DNA of 36,568 nt from Lachnospiraceae bacterium (GTDB taxonomy: Bacteria; Bacillota; Clostridia; Lachnospirales; Lachnospiraceae). Shown here piece after piece: positions 1-6,769 of this stretch. Location of the stretch: assembly GCA_017448245.1 (NCBI GenBank), contig JAFSLV010000001.1, forward strand, positions 1 to 36,568. The letters run 5' to 3'. The notes under the pieces were generated by a model. That model was not told the DNA's origin. It saw nothing but the letters and a program-made list of their open reading frames with translations, and made no database searches. How positions within the stretch are numbered: the stretch's first letter is position 1; every line of letters begins with the position of its first letter. The position numbers were made by a program, and so were the translations under genes.

Positions 1-2
1 AA

Positions 3-101
3 CGAAGCCGGAACAAGAGCGGAATGCTGCATGTCAGGGGCGCGAGAGGTATAACACTGATTCTTGATAATACAAGCGTCGCAGACTGGATTCAAAGATA
101 A
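3..101 (+). CDS. Possible 3' end of a plus-strand gene (partial, unidentified)
   Basis: Frame 3 is open from the window edge for 32 codons and ends with TAA at 99-101, immediately before two hairpins. The tail ends in ITLILDNTSVADWIQR, a plausible mix of hydrophobic and polar residues for a protein C-terminus. Frame 1 is also open for a shorter distance (TAA at 52-54), so the choice of frame rests on length and on closeness to the hairpins. I recognise no family. It would be the only plus-strand protein gene in the window. Confidence 0.3.
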   Translation, partial: RSRNKSGMLHVRGARGITLILDNTSVADWIQR

Positions 102-127
102 AGTCCGAGGTGCTTTTCCTCGGACTT
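101..127. other. Perfect 10-bp hairpin
   Basis: AAGTCCGAGG and CCTCGGACTT form a 10-bp stem around a 7-nt loop. It lies between the possible gene tail and the next hairpin. No clean T-run follows on either strand, so alone it is not a canonical terminator; it may work together with the hairpin at 141-168. Confidence 0.5.
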
Positions 128-140
128 TGTCTTCAGTCTG

Positions 141-172
141 AGGTGTGACGCGCATTTGCGTCACACCTTTTC
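141..172 (+). terminator. Rho-independent terminator
   Basis: AGGTGTGACGC pairs with GCGTCACACCT (11 bp, 6-nt loop) and is followed by TTTT on the plus strand. It would end transcription entering from the left edge. On the minus strand, 10 nt past the tRNA-Gln 3' end, the same stem could block read-through but has no T-run after it. Confidence 0.6.
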
Positions 173-178
173 CTTTCC

Positions 179-249
179 TGGGGTAGAAGGATTCGAACCT
201 TCGGATGACGGAGTCAGAGTCCGTTGCCTTACCGCTTGGCGATACCCCA
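179..249 (-). tRNA. tRNA-Gln (anticodon CUG)
   Basis: This is a complete 71-nt cloverleaf. The acceptor arms TGGGGTA/TACCCCA pair perfectly, the T-arm carries TTCGAAT between GAAGG and CCTTC, and the anticodon stem ACGGA/TCCGT encloses CTCTGAC, giving anticodon CUG, which reads CAG. The U1-A72 end pair is typical of bacterial tRNA-Gln. CCA is not encoded as part of the arm. A promoter lies about 36 nt upstream. Confidence 0.97.
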
Positions 250-284
250 ATGATGCCGGCCTGATACAGCTGCATCAATTAAAG

Positions 285-313
285 AGTATACTACGCTTCC
301 GCCAAAAAAGCAA
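285..313 (-). promoter_or_regulatory. Sigma-A promoter for tRNA-Gln
   Basis: TTGCTT (308-313) and TATACT (285-290) are separated by 17 bp on the minus strand. Transcription should start near 278, giving a leader of roughly 28 nt before the tRNA. The position fits no other gene. Confidence 0.6.
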
Positions 314-322
314 ACGCTTTCT
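304..322 (-). terminator. Weak terminator after the AgcS-type symporter
   Basis: AGAAAGC-GTTT-GCTTTTTT forms a short A/T-rich stem ending in a T-run, about 50 nt past the symporter stop codon. It overlaps the -35 box of the tRNA-Gln promoter. The stem is weak, so read-through into the tRNA is possible. Confidence 0.35.
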
Positions 323-373
323 CCGTCCTTTTGGATACGCCCCTGCCGACTCCCCGATGTCCGGTACAGGTGC

Positions 374-1765
374 CTATTCCTGCTTTTTATGTATCGCAGA
401 CACCACCATCCCCGTCAGCGCAAAGAGCGCGATCGCGTTGGGGAGAACCATCAGCTGGTTAAACATGTCGGAGAGTTCCCATACCAGGTCGTTGGAGGCC
501 AGTGTCCCGAGGAAGATAAACACCAGTGCCACTACCTGATAAATGAGGACGCTCTTTTGTCCGAACAGGTAGATCATGTTGATCTTGCCAAACATATTCC
601 AGGACAGGACCGTGGAAAACGCAAAGAAGAAGAGGCAGATCGCGACAAAGGCATTGCCGAAGCCCGTACCGAACACCGTACTGAAGGCGGTCTGGGCAAG
701 ATTGCTCTTGACGATCGCCTCGCCCGCCGCATTGACGCTCGCGTCGCTGTACCCGGCGCTTAAGGGGCCGTCCGGCGTATAGAGCGTCGAGATAATCACG
801 AGGGCATTTAAGGTCAGCACGATGAAGGTATCGATAAAGACGCCGATCATAGCCACCACGCCCTGCTCGTGCGGCGTCCCTACATTGGCCTGCGCGTGCG
901 CGTGCGGCGTCGAGCCCATGCCCGCCTCATTGGAGAACAGGCCTCTCTTGGCGCCCTGTGAAATCGCGGTTTTGATCGCCGCGCCGAAGGAGCCGCCGAT
1001 GATGGCCTGCGGCGTAAACGCATAGGAGAAAATCATGCCGAAGGTCGCGGGAATGTAGGAGGCACGCATTACCAGCAGGATGATGCCGCCGACGATGAAG
1101 ATGGCCGCCATCACCGGCACGATCTTTTCCGTCACCCTGGCCAGCCGGTTCATGCCGCCGATAAAGATCACGGCGCAGATGATGACCAGCGCGATACCGA
1201 CGGCCCAGGCCGGGATGCCGAACGCCGTCTGGAAGGTCGATCCGATCGAATTGGACTGCACCATGCATCCGAAAAAGCCGAGCGCCAGGATGATCGCGAT
1301 TCCGAAGAAGCCGGCGAGGAACTTTCCGCCCGCTCCCTTGAAGGCCGTTGTGATATAGTATACGGGACCACCGAGGATATGTCCGTCCTCACCCTTAATC
1401 CTGGTCTTTTGTGCAAGCACCGCCTCCGCGTAGATCGTTGCCATACCGAAGAAGGCGATGATCCACATCCAGAAGATGGCACCGGGTCCGCCGGTCAGGA
1501 TCGCACCGGAAGCGCCGACGATATTGCCGGTACCGACCTGTGCGGCAATGGCGGTCGCAAGCGCCTGAAAGGAACTCATGCCGCTATCATGCTTTTCGCC
1601 GTGCAGGGACAGGTTGCCGAAGACGCGCTTCATGCCCTCTCCGAAAAACCGGATCTGCACAAAGCCGGTGCGGATGGTAAACCAGAGTCCGACCGCGATC
1701 AGGAGGATCACGAGGACATAGTCCGACAGATACGCATTGATGGTTTGAACAAGTGACAGTAACAT
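374..1765 (-). CDS. Alanine/glycine:cation symporter (AgcS family)
   Basis: This 463-residue polytopic membrane protein is a sodium-coupled small amino acid transporter of the AgcS (SSS/APC fold) family, predicted to carry alanine or glycine. Family-typical stretches include QVGTGNIVGAS and GGPGAIFWMW near residues 70-100, GGPVYYI near 130, and GLFSNEAGMGSTPHAHA near 280. Length matches the family. An ATG 18 codons further upstream lies inside the riboswitch expression platform and has no ribosome binding site. The chosen ATG follows AGGGGGAAG and a T-run. The gene stands alone behind a glycine riboswitch, which supports glycine as a substrate or signal. Direction of transport and exact substrate are inferred. 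Confidence 0.93.
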   Translation of the reverse strand: MLLSLVQTINAYLSDYVLVILLIAVGLWFTIRTGFVQIRFFGEGMKRVFGNLSLHGEKHDSGMSSFQALATAIAAQVGTGNIVGASGAILTGGPGAIFWMWIIAFFGMATIYAEAVLAQKTRIKGEDGHILGGPVYYITTAFKGAGGKFLAGFFGIAIILALGFFGCMVQSNSIGSTFQTAFGIPAWAVGIALVIICAVIFIGGMNRLARVTEKIVPVMAAIFIVGGIILLVMRASYIPATFGMIFSYAFTPQAIIGGSFGAAIKTAISQGAKRGLFSNEAGMGSTPHAHAQANVGTPHEQGVVAMIGVFIDTFIVLTLNALVIISTLYTPDGPLSAGYSDASVNAAGEAIVKSNLAQTAFSTVFGTGFGNAFVAICLFFFAFSTVLSWNMFGKINMIYLFGQKSVLIYQVVALVFIFLGTLASNDLVWELSDMFNQLMVLPNAIALFALTGMVVSAIHKKQE

Positions 1766-1799
1766 AAAAAACTTCCCCCTTTTTTCTACCCGGGAGAAG
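1766..1799 (-). promoter_or_regulatory. Riboswitch expression platform: RBS-sequestering or terminator hairpin
   Basis: On the minus strand CTTCTCCC (1792-1799) can pair with GGGGGAAG (1772-1779), which contains the Shine-Dalgarno sequence. Six T residues follow and abut the ATG. The 5' arm is also complementary to GGAGAAGC (1890-1897) inside the aptamer, so the two pairings are mutually exclusive. This fits a switch that either terminates transcription or hides the ribosome binding site. Confidence 0.7.
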
Positions 1800-1814
1800 C
1801 ACGTCAAAGCAATG

Positions 1815-1908
1815 AGCATGCTCTGTCCTTTTACCTGAGAGACCCAGCGCTGCTTTTGCGCCCTCCACCTTCGGTACTCCTGTTACGGAGCTTCTCCAGA
1901 GTCATATC
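1815..1908 (-). promoter_or_regulatory. Glycine riboswitch, single aptamer
   Basis: The minus strand carries the conserved glycine aptamer core: ACTCTGGAGA at the 5' side, ACCGAAGG in the middle, and CTCTCAGGTAAAAGGACAGAG at the 3' side, with CTCTG/CAGAG closing the outer helix. Only one aptamer is visible. Single glycine aptamers upstream of sodium:alanine symporter genes are an established arrangement in Firmicutes. A strong promoter lies directly upstream and a switching hairpin directly downstream. Confidence 0.9.
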
Positions 1909-1915
1909 GTTTGAT

Positions 1916-1944
1916 AGAATACCACCAACAGGATGACCTGTCAA
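1916..1944 (-). promoter_or_regulatory. Sigma-A promoter of the riboswitch-AgcS transcript
   Basis: TTGACA (1939-1944) and TATTCT (1916-1921) are separated by exactly 17 bp. The -35 box contains the TGA stop codon of the preceding gene, so the unit starts as soon as the upstream operon ends. The predicted start near 1909 coincides with the aptamer 5' edge. Confidence 0.75.
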
Positions 1945-2372
1945 TAGTCTTCGCCGGAAACACCCACTTCGGAATTGCCCTCCTGTTCCGCCGTCTCTTC
2001 GCCCGCCACGGTCTTTGCGCTCATCACCGCAAGCATTTCGTCCGGCGTCATGGCCGTCGACAGGTCGTAGGTGCCCGGTGCGATCTTTCCGTGATAATCG
2101 GAAAACATCTCCTGCAGCCGGAATAAAAGATCATCCCGGATCAGTCCTTTTTCCTCCAGATTCCTGGCCACATCCCCTACGGAATCCTCTTCTCCGACAG
2201 TCACCGTCACAATATAGCCCGTACCTGACGATACGGGTGTCTGCGCAAAGATCTCATAGCCGTAGCCGTACGCGATCTTTGCGACGCGCACGACCACCAT
2301 TGCCGCGATCCCGAACAGGGCGATACGGATCACGATGCCTATGATTCTGAGTGCCGTATTCTCTGCCTTCAT
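1941..2372 (-). CDS. Small membrane-anchored YceG/MltG-like protein without catalytic domain
   Basis: This 143-residue protein has one N-terminal membrane segment (about residues 9-31), then an extracytoplasmic part. The part around VGEEDSVGDVARNLEEKGLIRD and GTYDLSTAMTPDEMLAVM resembles the LysM-like N-terminal half of endolytic transglycosylase MltG/YceG. Full MltG is about 350 residues with a catalytic glutamate domain, and that domain is absent here. Enzyme activity is therefore unlikely; a role in recognising or regulating wall synthesis is inference. It ends the ireB operon: the RNase J stop TGA and this ATG are one base apart (TGATATG), suggesting translational coupling. Confidence 0.7.
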   Translation of the reverse strand: MKAENTALRIIGIVIRIALFGIAAMVVVRVAKIAYGYGYEIFAQTPVSSGTGYIVTVTVGEEDSVGDVARNLEEKGLIRDDLLFRLQEMFSDYHGKIAPGTYDLSTAMTPDEMLAVMSAKTVAGEETAEQEGNSEVGVSGEDY

Positions 2373-2373
2373 A

Positions 2374-4053
2374 TCAGTCTTCTTCCTCCAGAATGATCGG
2401 AAGGATCATCGGTCTGCGCTTGTTTTTCTTCCAGATATAGTCAGAGAGCGCATCCTTGATACCGTTTTTGAGTTTGTTCCAGTCACGCGTTCCCTTGTCA
2501 AGCGCATTCTGCAGCACTTCTTCCACGATCTGCGTCGATTCGTCGATCACCTCGTCGGATTCCTTGACATAGACAAAGCCTCTCGACACGACCACCGGGC
2601 CTGCCGTTATGCAGCCGTTTTCCCTGTCCACGCCGGCAACGATGATCACGATGCCCGCGGCACCGAGCCTTTGCCTGTCTCGCAACACGACATTGCCGAT
2701 ATCGCCGACCCCCAGTCCGTCGACAAGAATCGCCCCCGTATGCACGTTTCCGCCCACCTTTGCGCCGTCCTGGCCAATCTCCAGAATGTCTCCCGTCTCC
2801 AGGATAAAGATGTTTTCTTTGGGTACGCCGAGATCCCTGGCAATCCGTCCCTGTGCGATCAGATGCTTGTATTCGCCATGAACGGGTATCGCATATTTGG
2901 GCCTGACGAGCGTATAGATCAGCTTGATATCCTCCTGACAGGCGTGACCCGAGACATGCACATCCTGGAAGATCACATCTGCACCCTTCATCAACAGCTC
3001 ATTGATGACATTGGTCACCGCTTTCTCGTTGCCGGGAATCGGATTGGAGGAAAAGATGACCGTGTCGTTCGGCCCGATCGTGATCTTTTTGTGCTGTCCG
3101 CTGGCCATACGGGAAAGTGCGGCCATGCTTTCTCCCTGCGATCCCGTGGTAATGATCGCCGTTTTATTATCCGGATAGTTCTTCAGTTCCTCGATATCGA
3201 TCAGCGTGTTATCCGGCACGTTGATATAGCCGAGACGTCCCGCTATGTCGATCGTCGTCACCATGCTGCGTCCCTGTACGACCACCTTCCTGCCAAATTT
3301 ATAGGCGGAATTGATGATCTGCTGCACGCGGTCAACATTGGACGCAAACGTCGCGATGATGATGCGCGTATTCAGATGTTCTTCAAAAATGGTATCGATC
3401 GCCCGTCCGACCGTCCGCTCCGAGGCGGTAAATCCGGGACGCTCCGCATTGGTCGAGTCGCAAAGCAGCGCAAGCACGCCCTTTTTGCCGATCTCCCCGA
3501 AGCGTTGCAGGTCAATCGGATCCCCGTAAACAGGTGTGTAGTCCACCTTGAAATCACCCGTATGCACGATGATGCCGGCGGGTGTGTATATGGCGAGCGC
3601 CGCGGCATCCGCAATGGAGTGGTTGGTTCTGATAAACTCAACATGAAAATCGCCGAGCGTAATGGTCGAACCAAAATTGACCACCTTGCGTTTTGTCGTC
3701 TCGAGCATACCGTGTTCCTCCAGCTTATGCTCGATCAGCCCCATCGTCAGCCTTGTGCCGTACAGAGGCACGTTGACCTCCCTGAGGACATACGGCAAAG
3801 AACCGATATGGTCCTCATGGCCGTGTGTGATGACAAAACCCTTGACCTTGTCGATATTTTCCTTCAGGTAAGAGACATCCGGAATCACCAGATCGATGCC
3901 CAGCATGTCATCCTCCGGAAAGGCCAGTCCGCAGTCCACGACGATGATGGAATCGCCGTAACAAAAAGCGGTGATATTCATCCCGATCTGCTCCAGTCCT
4001 CCGAGCGGGATGATCTGCACGCGTTCCGTGCCGTTCGTTGTATTCTGACTCAA
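2374..4053 (-). CDS. rnj: Ribonuclease J
   Basis: RNase J is a metallo-beta-lactamase/beta-CASP ribonuclease with 5'-3' exonuclease and endonuclease activity in mRNA decay and rRNA maturation. The 559-residue protein shows the zinc motif HGHEDHIG (about residue 77), later metal ligands in ...RTNHSIADAA... and ...IVHTGDFKVDY..., the beta-CASP part with ...HVSGHACQEDIKL... and ...PVHGEYKHL, and the C-terminal dimerisation domain. Length matches RNase J1/J2. The start is chosen as TTG at 4051-4053 because AGGAGG lies 7 nt upstream; a second TTG two codons earlier sits too close to it. The gene follows DUF1292 by 27 bp. Confidence 0.95.
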   Translation of the reverse strand: MSQNTTNGTERVQIIPLGGLEQIGMNITAFCYGDSIIVVDCGLAFPEDDMLGIDLVIPDVSYLKENIDKVKGFVITHGHEDHIGSLPYVLREVNVPLYGTRLTMGLIEHKLEEHGMLETTKRKVVNFGSTITLGDFHVEFIRTNHSIADAAALAIYTPAGIIVHTGDFKVDYTPVYGDPIDLQRFGEIGKKGVLALLCDSTNAERPGFTASERTVGRAIDTIFEEHLNTRIIIATFASNVDRVQQIINSAYKFGRKVVVQGRSMVTTIDIAGRLGYINVPDNTLIDIEELKNYPDNKTAIITTGSQGESMAALSRMASGQHKKITIGPNDTVIFSSNPIPGNEKAVTNVINELLMKGADVIFQDVHVSGHACQEDIKLIYTLVRPKYAIPVHGEYKHLIAQGRIARDLGVPKENIFILETGDILEIGQDGAKVGGNVHTGAILVDGLGVGDIGNVVLRDRQRLGAAGIVIIVAGVDRENGCITAGPVVVSRGFVYVKESDEVIDESTQIVEEVLQNALDKGTRDWNKLKNGIKDALSDYIWKKNKRRPMILPIILEEED

Positions 4054-4080
4054 AACCAAACCTCCTGTGAGCCCTGCTCT

Positions 4081-4344
4081 CTATGTTTCCAGTAAAATAT
4101 CCTCGTCATCGAGCTGCTCGGAGAAAATCCGCGACAGCGCGGCAAATTCCCGATCGTCCGTAACGGTGCTGTAGAGCGCCTCTTCGTCCTCCTGCGCGGA
4201 ATCATCGCGCAGAATCATCGCGTCGGCATCCCCCGCATCCGCCTCCGACACAAGGATGTAGGATTTGCCCTCATAGACCGTCTGCGCGATAATATAAAAA
4301 TCCACCGGCCCCGCTTCGTCCGGCGTAAACGTAATCTTTTTCAT
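4081..4344 (-). CDS. DUF1292 family protein (YrzB-like)
   Basis: This is an 87-residue acidic protein with the family pattern: an N-terminal beta stretch, FYIIAQTVYEGKSYILVSE in the middle, and an acidic tail. The molecular function of DUF1292 is unknown. It overlaps the ruvX stop by 4 bp (ATGA), so it is probably translated by coupling. Genes of this family commonly follow ireB and ruvX in Firmicutes, and that order is kept here. Confidence 0.85.
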   Translation of the reverse strand: MKKITFTPDEAGPVDFYIIAQTVYEGKSYILVSEADAGDADAMILRDDSAQEDEEALYSTVTDDREFAALSRIFSEQLDDEDILLET

Positions 4345-4772
4345 CGTCCCTCTCCGCCCAGTGTGCCAAGGTAGGACTCCAGTATCACCTTGGCTGCAAC
4401 CATGTCGATATACTCTTTTTCATCCTCCTTCCGGATGCCGTTCATCCGGAGGATTTCGGACGCCTCCACGCTGCTGAGCCGCTCATCCCACATCGTGACG
4501 GGCAGCGACGTGCGCCGCATCAGCAGCTCCCGGAAACCGATCGCTTCTTTTGCTGTTTCGGAAACACTCAGATCCATGTGCAGGGGAAGTCCCAGAACAA
4601 TCTCAGATACATTGTATTGCGCAATCAATTCTTCGATGCGGGCAAGCGTTCTGCGCAACTTGCCGCTTTCTTTTCTGCGGATGATTTCAAGCGCACGCGC
4701 GGTCATCTGCAGTTCGTCGCTGATCGCGACGCCCACTGTCCGCGTGCCGTAATCCAAACCCATGATCCGCAT
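4341..4772 (-). CDS. ruvX: Holliday junction resolvase-like nuclease RuvX/YqgF
   Basis: This 143-residue RNase H-fold nuclease is implicated in pre-16S rRNA 5' processing and annotated as a putative Holliday junction resolvase. Conserved acidic motifs are visible: GLDYGTRTVGVAISDE near the start (Asp7), EIVLGLPLHMDLS, MWDERLSSVEA and EYIDMVAAKVILE. An open frame extends upstream, but the ATG at 4770-4772 gives the standard family length and N-terminus (MRIMGLDYG). It lies 22 bp after ireB and overlaps DUF1292 by 4 bp. Confidence 0.95.
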   Translation of the reverse strand: MRIMGLDYGTRTVGVAISDELQMTARALEIIRRKESGKLRRTLARIEELIAQYNVSEIVLGLPLHMDLSVSETAKEAIGFRELLMRRTSLPVTMWDERLSSVEASEILRMNGIRKEDEKEYIDMVAAKVILESYLGTLGGEGR

Positions 4773-4794
4773 GTCCGCCGTACGCGTTTCGCCC

Positions 4795-5088
4795 TCAGTC
4801 GTCCAAGTCCGCTCCCGGCCAGTTGTTGGCACGGATGTAGGTCTTGAGCATCTCCTCCACGAGTTCGTCACGCTCCACCTTCATGATCAGGCTGCGTGCG
4901 CCCTTATGGCTCGTGATGTACGTCGGATCCCCGGACATGATGTAACCGACGATCTGGTTGACCGGGTTGTAGCCGCGTTCCAGAAGCGCTTCGTAGATCA
5001 CCTCCAGAACCGTCCGCGCGGTATCCTCGTTGTCGATCTCGACTTTAAAATATTGTGTGTTTCCTAAATCCTGTTCCTTTGCTTGCAT
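4795..5088 (-). CDS. ireB: IreB family regulatory phosphoprotein (DUF965)
   Basis: This 97-residue protein matches the IreB/YrzL family: N-terminal TQYFKVE, then [42 protein letters not shown] and a C-terminal helix. In Enterococcus faecalis IreB is a substrate of the PASTA kinase IreK and affects cephalosporin resistance; transfer of that role here is inference. Two adjacent ATGs are present; the second is chosen because it is better spaced from GGAGGG. It is the first gene of its operon. alaS, its usual neighbour upstream, is not present. Confidence 0.93.
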   Translation of the reverse strand: MQAKEQDLGNTQYFKVEIDNEDTARTVLEVIYEALLERGYNPVNQIVGYIMSGDPTYITSHKGARSLIMKVERDELVEEMLKTYIRANNWPGADLDD

Positions 5089-5119
5089 CATACCCTCCGG
5101 GACGACATAGTTATTTATT

Positions 5120-5148
5120 ATTTTACATCATCCTTTCCGCTTTTGCAA
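5120..5148 (-). promoter_or_regulatory. Sigma-A promoter of the ireB operon
   Basis: TTGCAA (5143-5148) and TAAAAT (5120-5125) are 17 bp apart on the minus strand, followed by an A/T-rich start region and the ireB ribosome binding site about 25 nt downstream. A 6-bp inverted repeat CCGCTT/AAGCGG overlaps the -35 region. Confidence 0.6.
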
Positions 5149-5180
5149 TCAAGCGGTTCATGGAAACGGGCCTTTTTCTC

Positions 5181-6752
5181 CTATTGCTGGGGATCGAGGA
5201 CCTGACAGCCGATGATGTCAAATCCGAAGCTGTTGTCGCAACGCTTGAGCGTGACATAGATCCGCCCGTTTTCCTCTCCGGTCTCATAACGGATATCAAA
5301 TACCGCAATATCGGTCGTCGAGCGGTAATCCGCATATCCGTTGAATACCGGTCCGTAAGCATCGTTGCGCGGTGCGGAATACGCGGACATCCGGCTTTCG
5401 TGACACAGGATGCCGGATCCGCCGATGATCATGTCATGCGGCAGCTGCGTAAAATCGTAACGCAGACCGAAGAGATCATAGAGCAGTCTGTCCGCCTCTT
5501 CATACGCAATATCGCTGAAATGGTACACAACGCCGCCGCCTTCCCCGTCATATTCCGCATAGCCGTATCCATAGTAGACATACCACAGGAAGCGCTCCAT
5601 CCTCGCCGGATCCGATGCCAGCTGCTCCCTGATCTGCGCCGGTGAAAAATACTGTCGCTTCGGCAATGCCTGGTACAGGGCATAACTGACACGCATCATC
5701 AACTGCTGCTGCTCTTCGGACAGGCGGATCGGCTCCATGGAAAAAGTCGACGGATCGTTTTTGTCATACATTGCCCACTCATACTGGGTACGGTCATATA
5801 CATAGCGCTGGGGCTCCTCGACACGCCCCTGATACAGGTACCCCGGGCTCCAGAGTGCCGCGGACTCAAAAGCAAACGCCGTACAGCGAAAGATCCTGCC
5901 CTCCGCGGTATAGACACTGACATGCACGCCGTCCTCTTCCATCCGGCTGCCTTCGCTTTCAACCGCATCCGCCGAATGACCCTCGACGGCCACGGGCCTG
6001 AGATCCTCGCCGTCCCGCACAAAAATCGTCAGCGCATCTGCGCTTACCGCGTTGGCGATCCGTATCACCTCACAGCGTACGGGCACGGCATTGTCCGCAT
6101 AGAGGAAATTGCCGTGATCATCCGTCGGCGAGATGATGCTGACATACTGTCCCGTTGTCGTGTTAAAAAGACACAGGTCCAGATCGTCCTCTCCCTGCCA
6201 TTCCAGCACCACATAAGCCTCCTGACCCGTGATGAGAGGTACCAGATTCTGATGCAGCTCGGCTTTTCCGTCCTGTACCATGATATCTGCGGACCCGTCA
6301 TAATATCCTTCGGCGCTCCAGGTAACGGTATACGGACCGTCCTTCAGTGCCTTTGTGATCCGCCCGTTTTCGTCGAGACTGACCCGGTCTCCTTCTTCAC
6401 GGCTTTCCTGTCCGTGTCCCTCCCTTATAAATACCTCGACCTGATCGACTCTGGTGCCAAAGCGCACTTCGTGAAAGGTGACCGATCCTTCCGTCGTCAC
6501 GTCTTCCCATCCGGGAGCATCGCTTTCCTGCCGCGCTTCATCCGGAAGCACAATATCCGGCAGGGAGGGGGTCTGTTCTTCCTCCGTCGTATCCGTCACC
6601 GTTCCGGTATCGGAAAGTGCCGTCTGTGTGCCCGCATTTCTCTCCCACGGAATCACCCACCAGATAAAATACACGCCGATGCCTGCGGCGATGATCAGCG
6701 CCGCAAGAAGCGTCATGATAAGATCAAGTGTCTGTGACTGCCTTTCTTTCAT
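5181..6752 (-). CDS. Membrane-anchored extracytoplasmic protein with YfaP/DUF2135-like motif, function unknown
   Basis: This 523-residue protein has one N-terminal membrane segment (about residues 10-35) and a long extracytoplasmic part. After an acidic linker, residues about 80-175 read like beta-sandwich repeats (carboxypeptidase-regulatory or PEGA-like). Residues about 185-215 contain VVLEWQGEDDLDLCLFN, which resembles the DLDL signature of YfaP/DUF2135-type domains. The rest, rich in Tyr, Trp and acidic residues, matches nothing I recognise. The start at 6752 leaves 17 bp after the GH3 gene, and an upstream extension would overlap that gene. It is the last gene of the cell-wall and carbohydrate run. 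Membership in that operon suggests envelope work, but no enzymatic motif is visible. Confidence 0.8.
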   Translation of the reverse strand: MKERQSQTLDLIMTLLAALIIAAGIGVYFIWWVIPWERNAGTQTALSDTGTVTDTTEEEQTPSLPDIVLPDEARQESDAPGWEDVTTEGSVTFHEVRFGTRVDQVEVFIREGHGQESREEGDRVSLDENGRITKALKDGPYTVTWSAEGYYDGSADIMVQDGKAELHQNLVPLITGQEAYVVLEWQGEDDLDLCLFNTTTGQYVSIISPTDDHGNFLYADNAVPVRCEVIRIANAVSADALTIFVRDGEDLRPVAVEGHSADAVESEGSRMEEDGVHVSVYTAEGRIFRCTAFAFESAALWSPGYLYQGRVEEPQRYVYDRTQYEWAMYDKNDPSTFSMEPIRLSEEQQQLMMRVSYALYQALPKRQYFSPAQIREQLASDPARMERFLWYVYYGYGYAEYDGEGGGVVYHFSDIAYEEADRLLYDLFGLRYDFTQLPHDMIIGGSGILCHESRMSAYSAPRNDAYGPVFNGYADYRSTTDIAVFDIRYETGEENGRIYVTLKRCDNSFGFDIIGCQVLDPQQ

Positions 6753-6769
6753 ATCTCTATCATACCATA

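Noticed and set aside
1815-1908. A second glycine aptamer
   Set aside because: Only one CCGAAGG core and one CTCTCAGG-AAAGGACAG segment exist; the rest up to the ATG is the switching hairpin.
2335-4095. Open frame of 586 codons on the plus strand
   Set aside because: It lies opposite the whole RNase J gene, is rich in His, Arg and Asp typical of antisense frames in GC-rich DNA, and has no ribosome binding site or family likeness.
5131-5148. Inverted repeat CCGCTT/AAGCGG as a terminator
   Set aside because: No T-run follows on either strand and it overlaps the -35 box of the ireB promoter.
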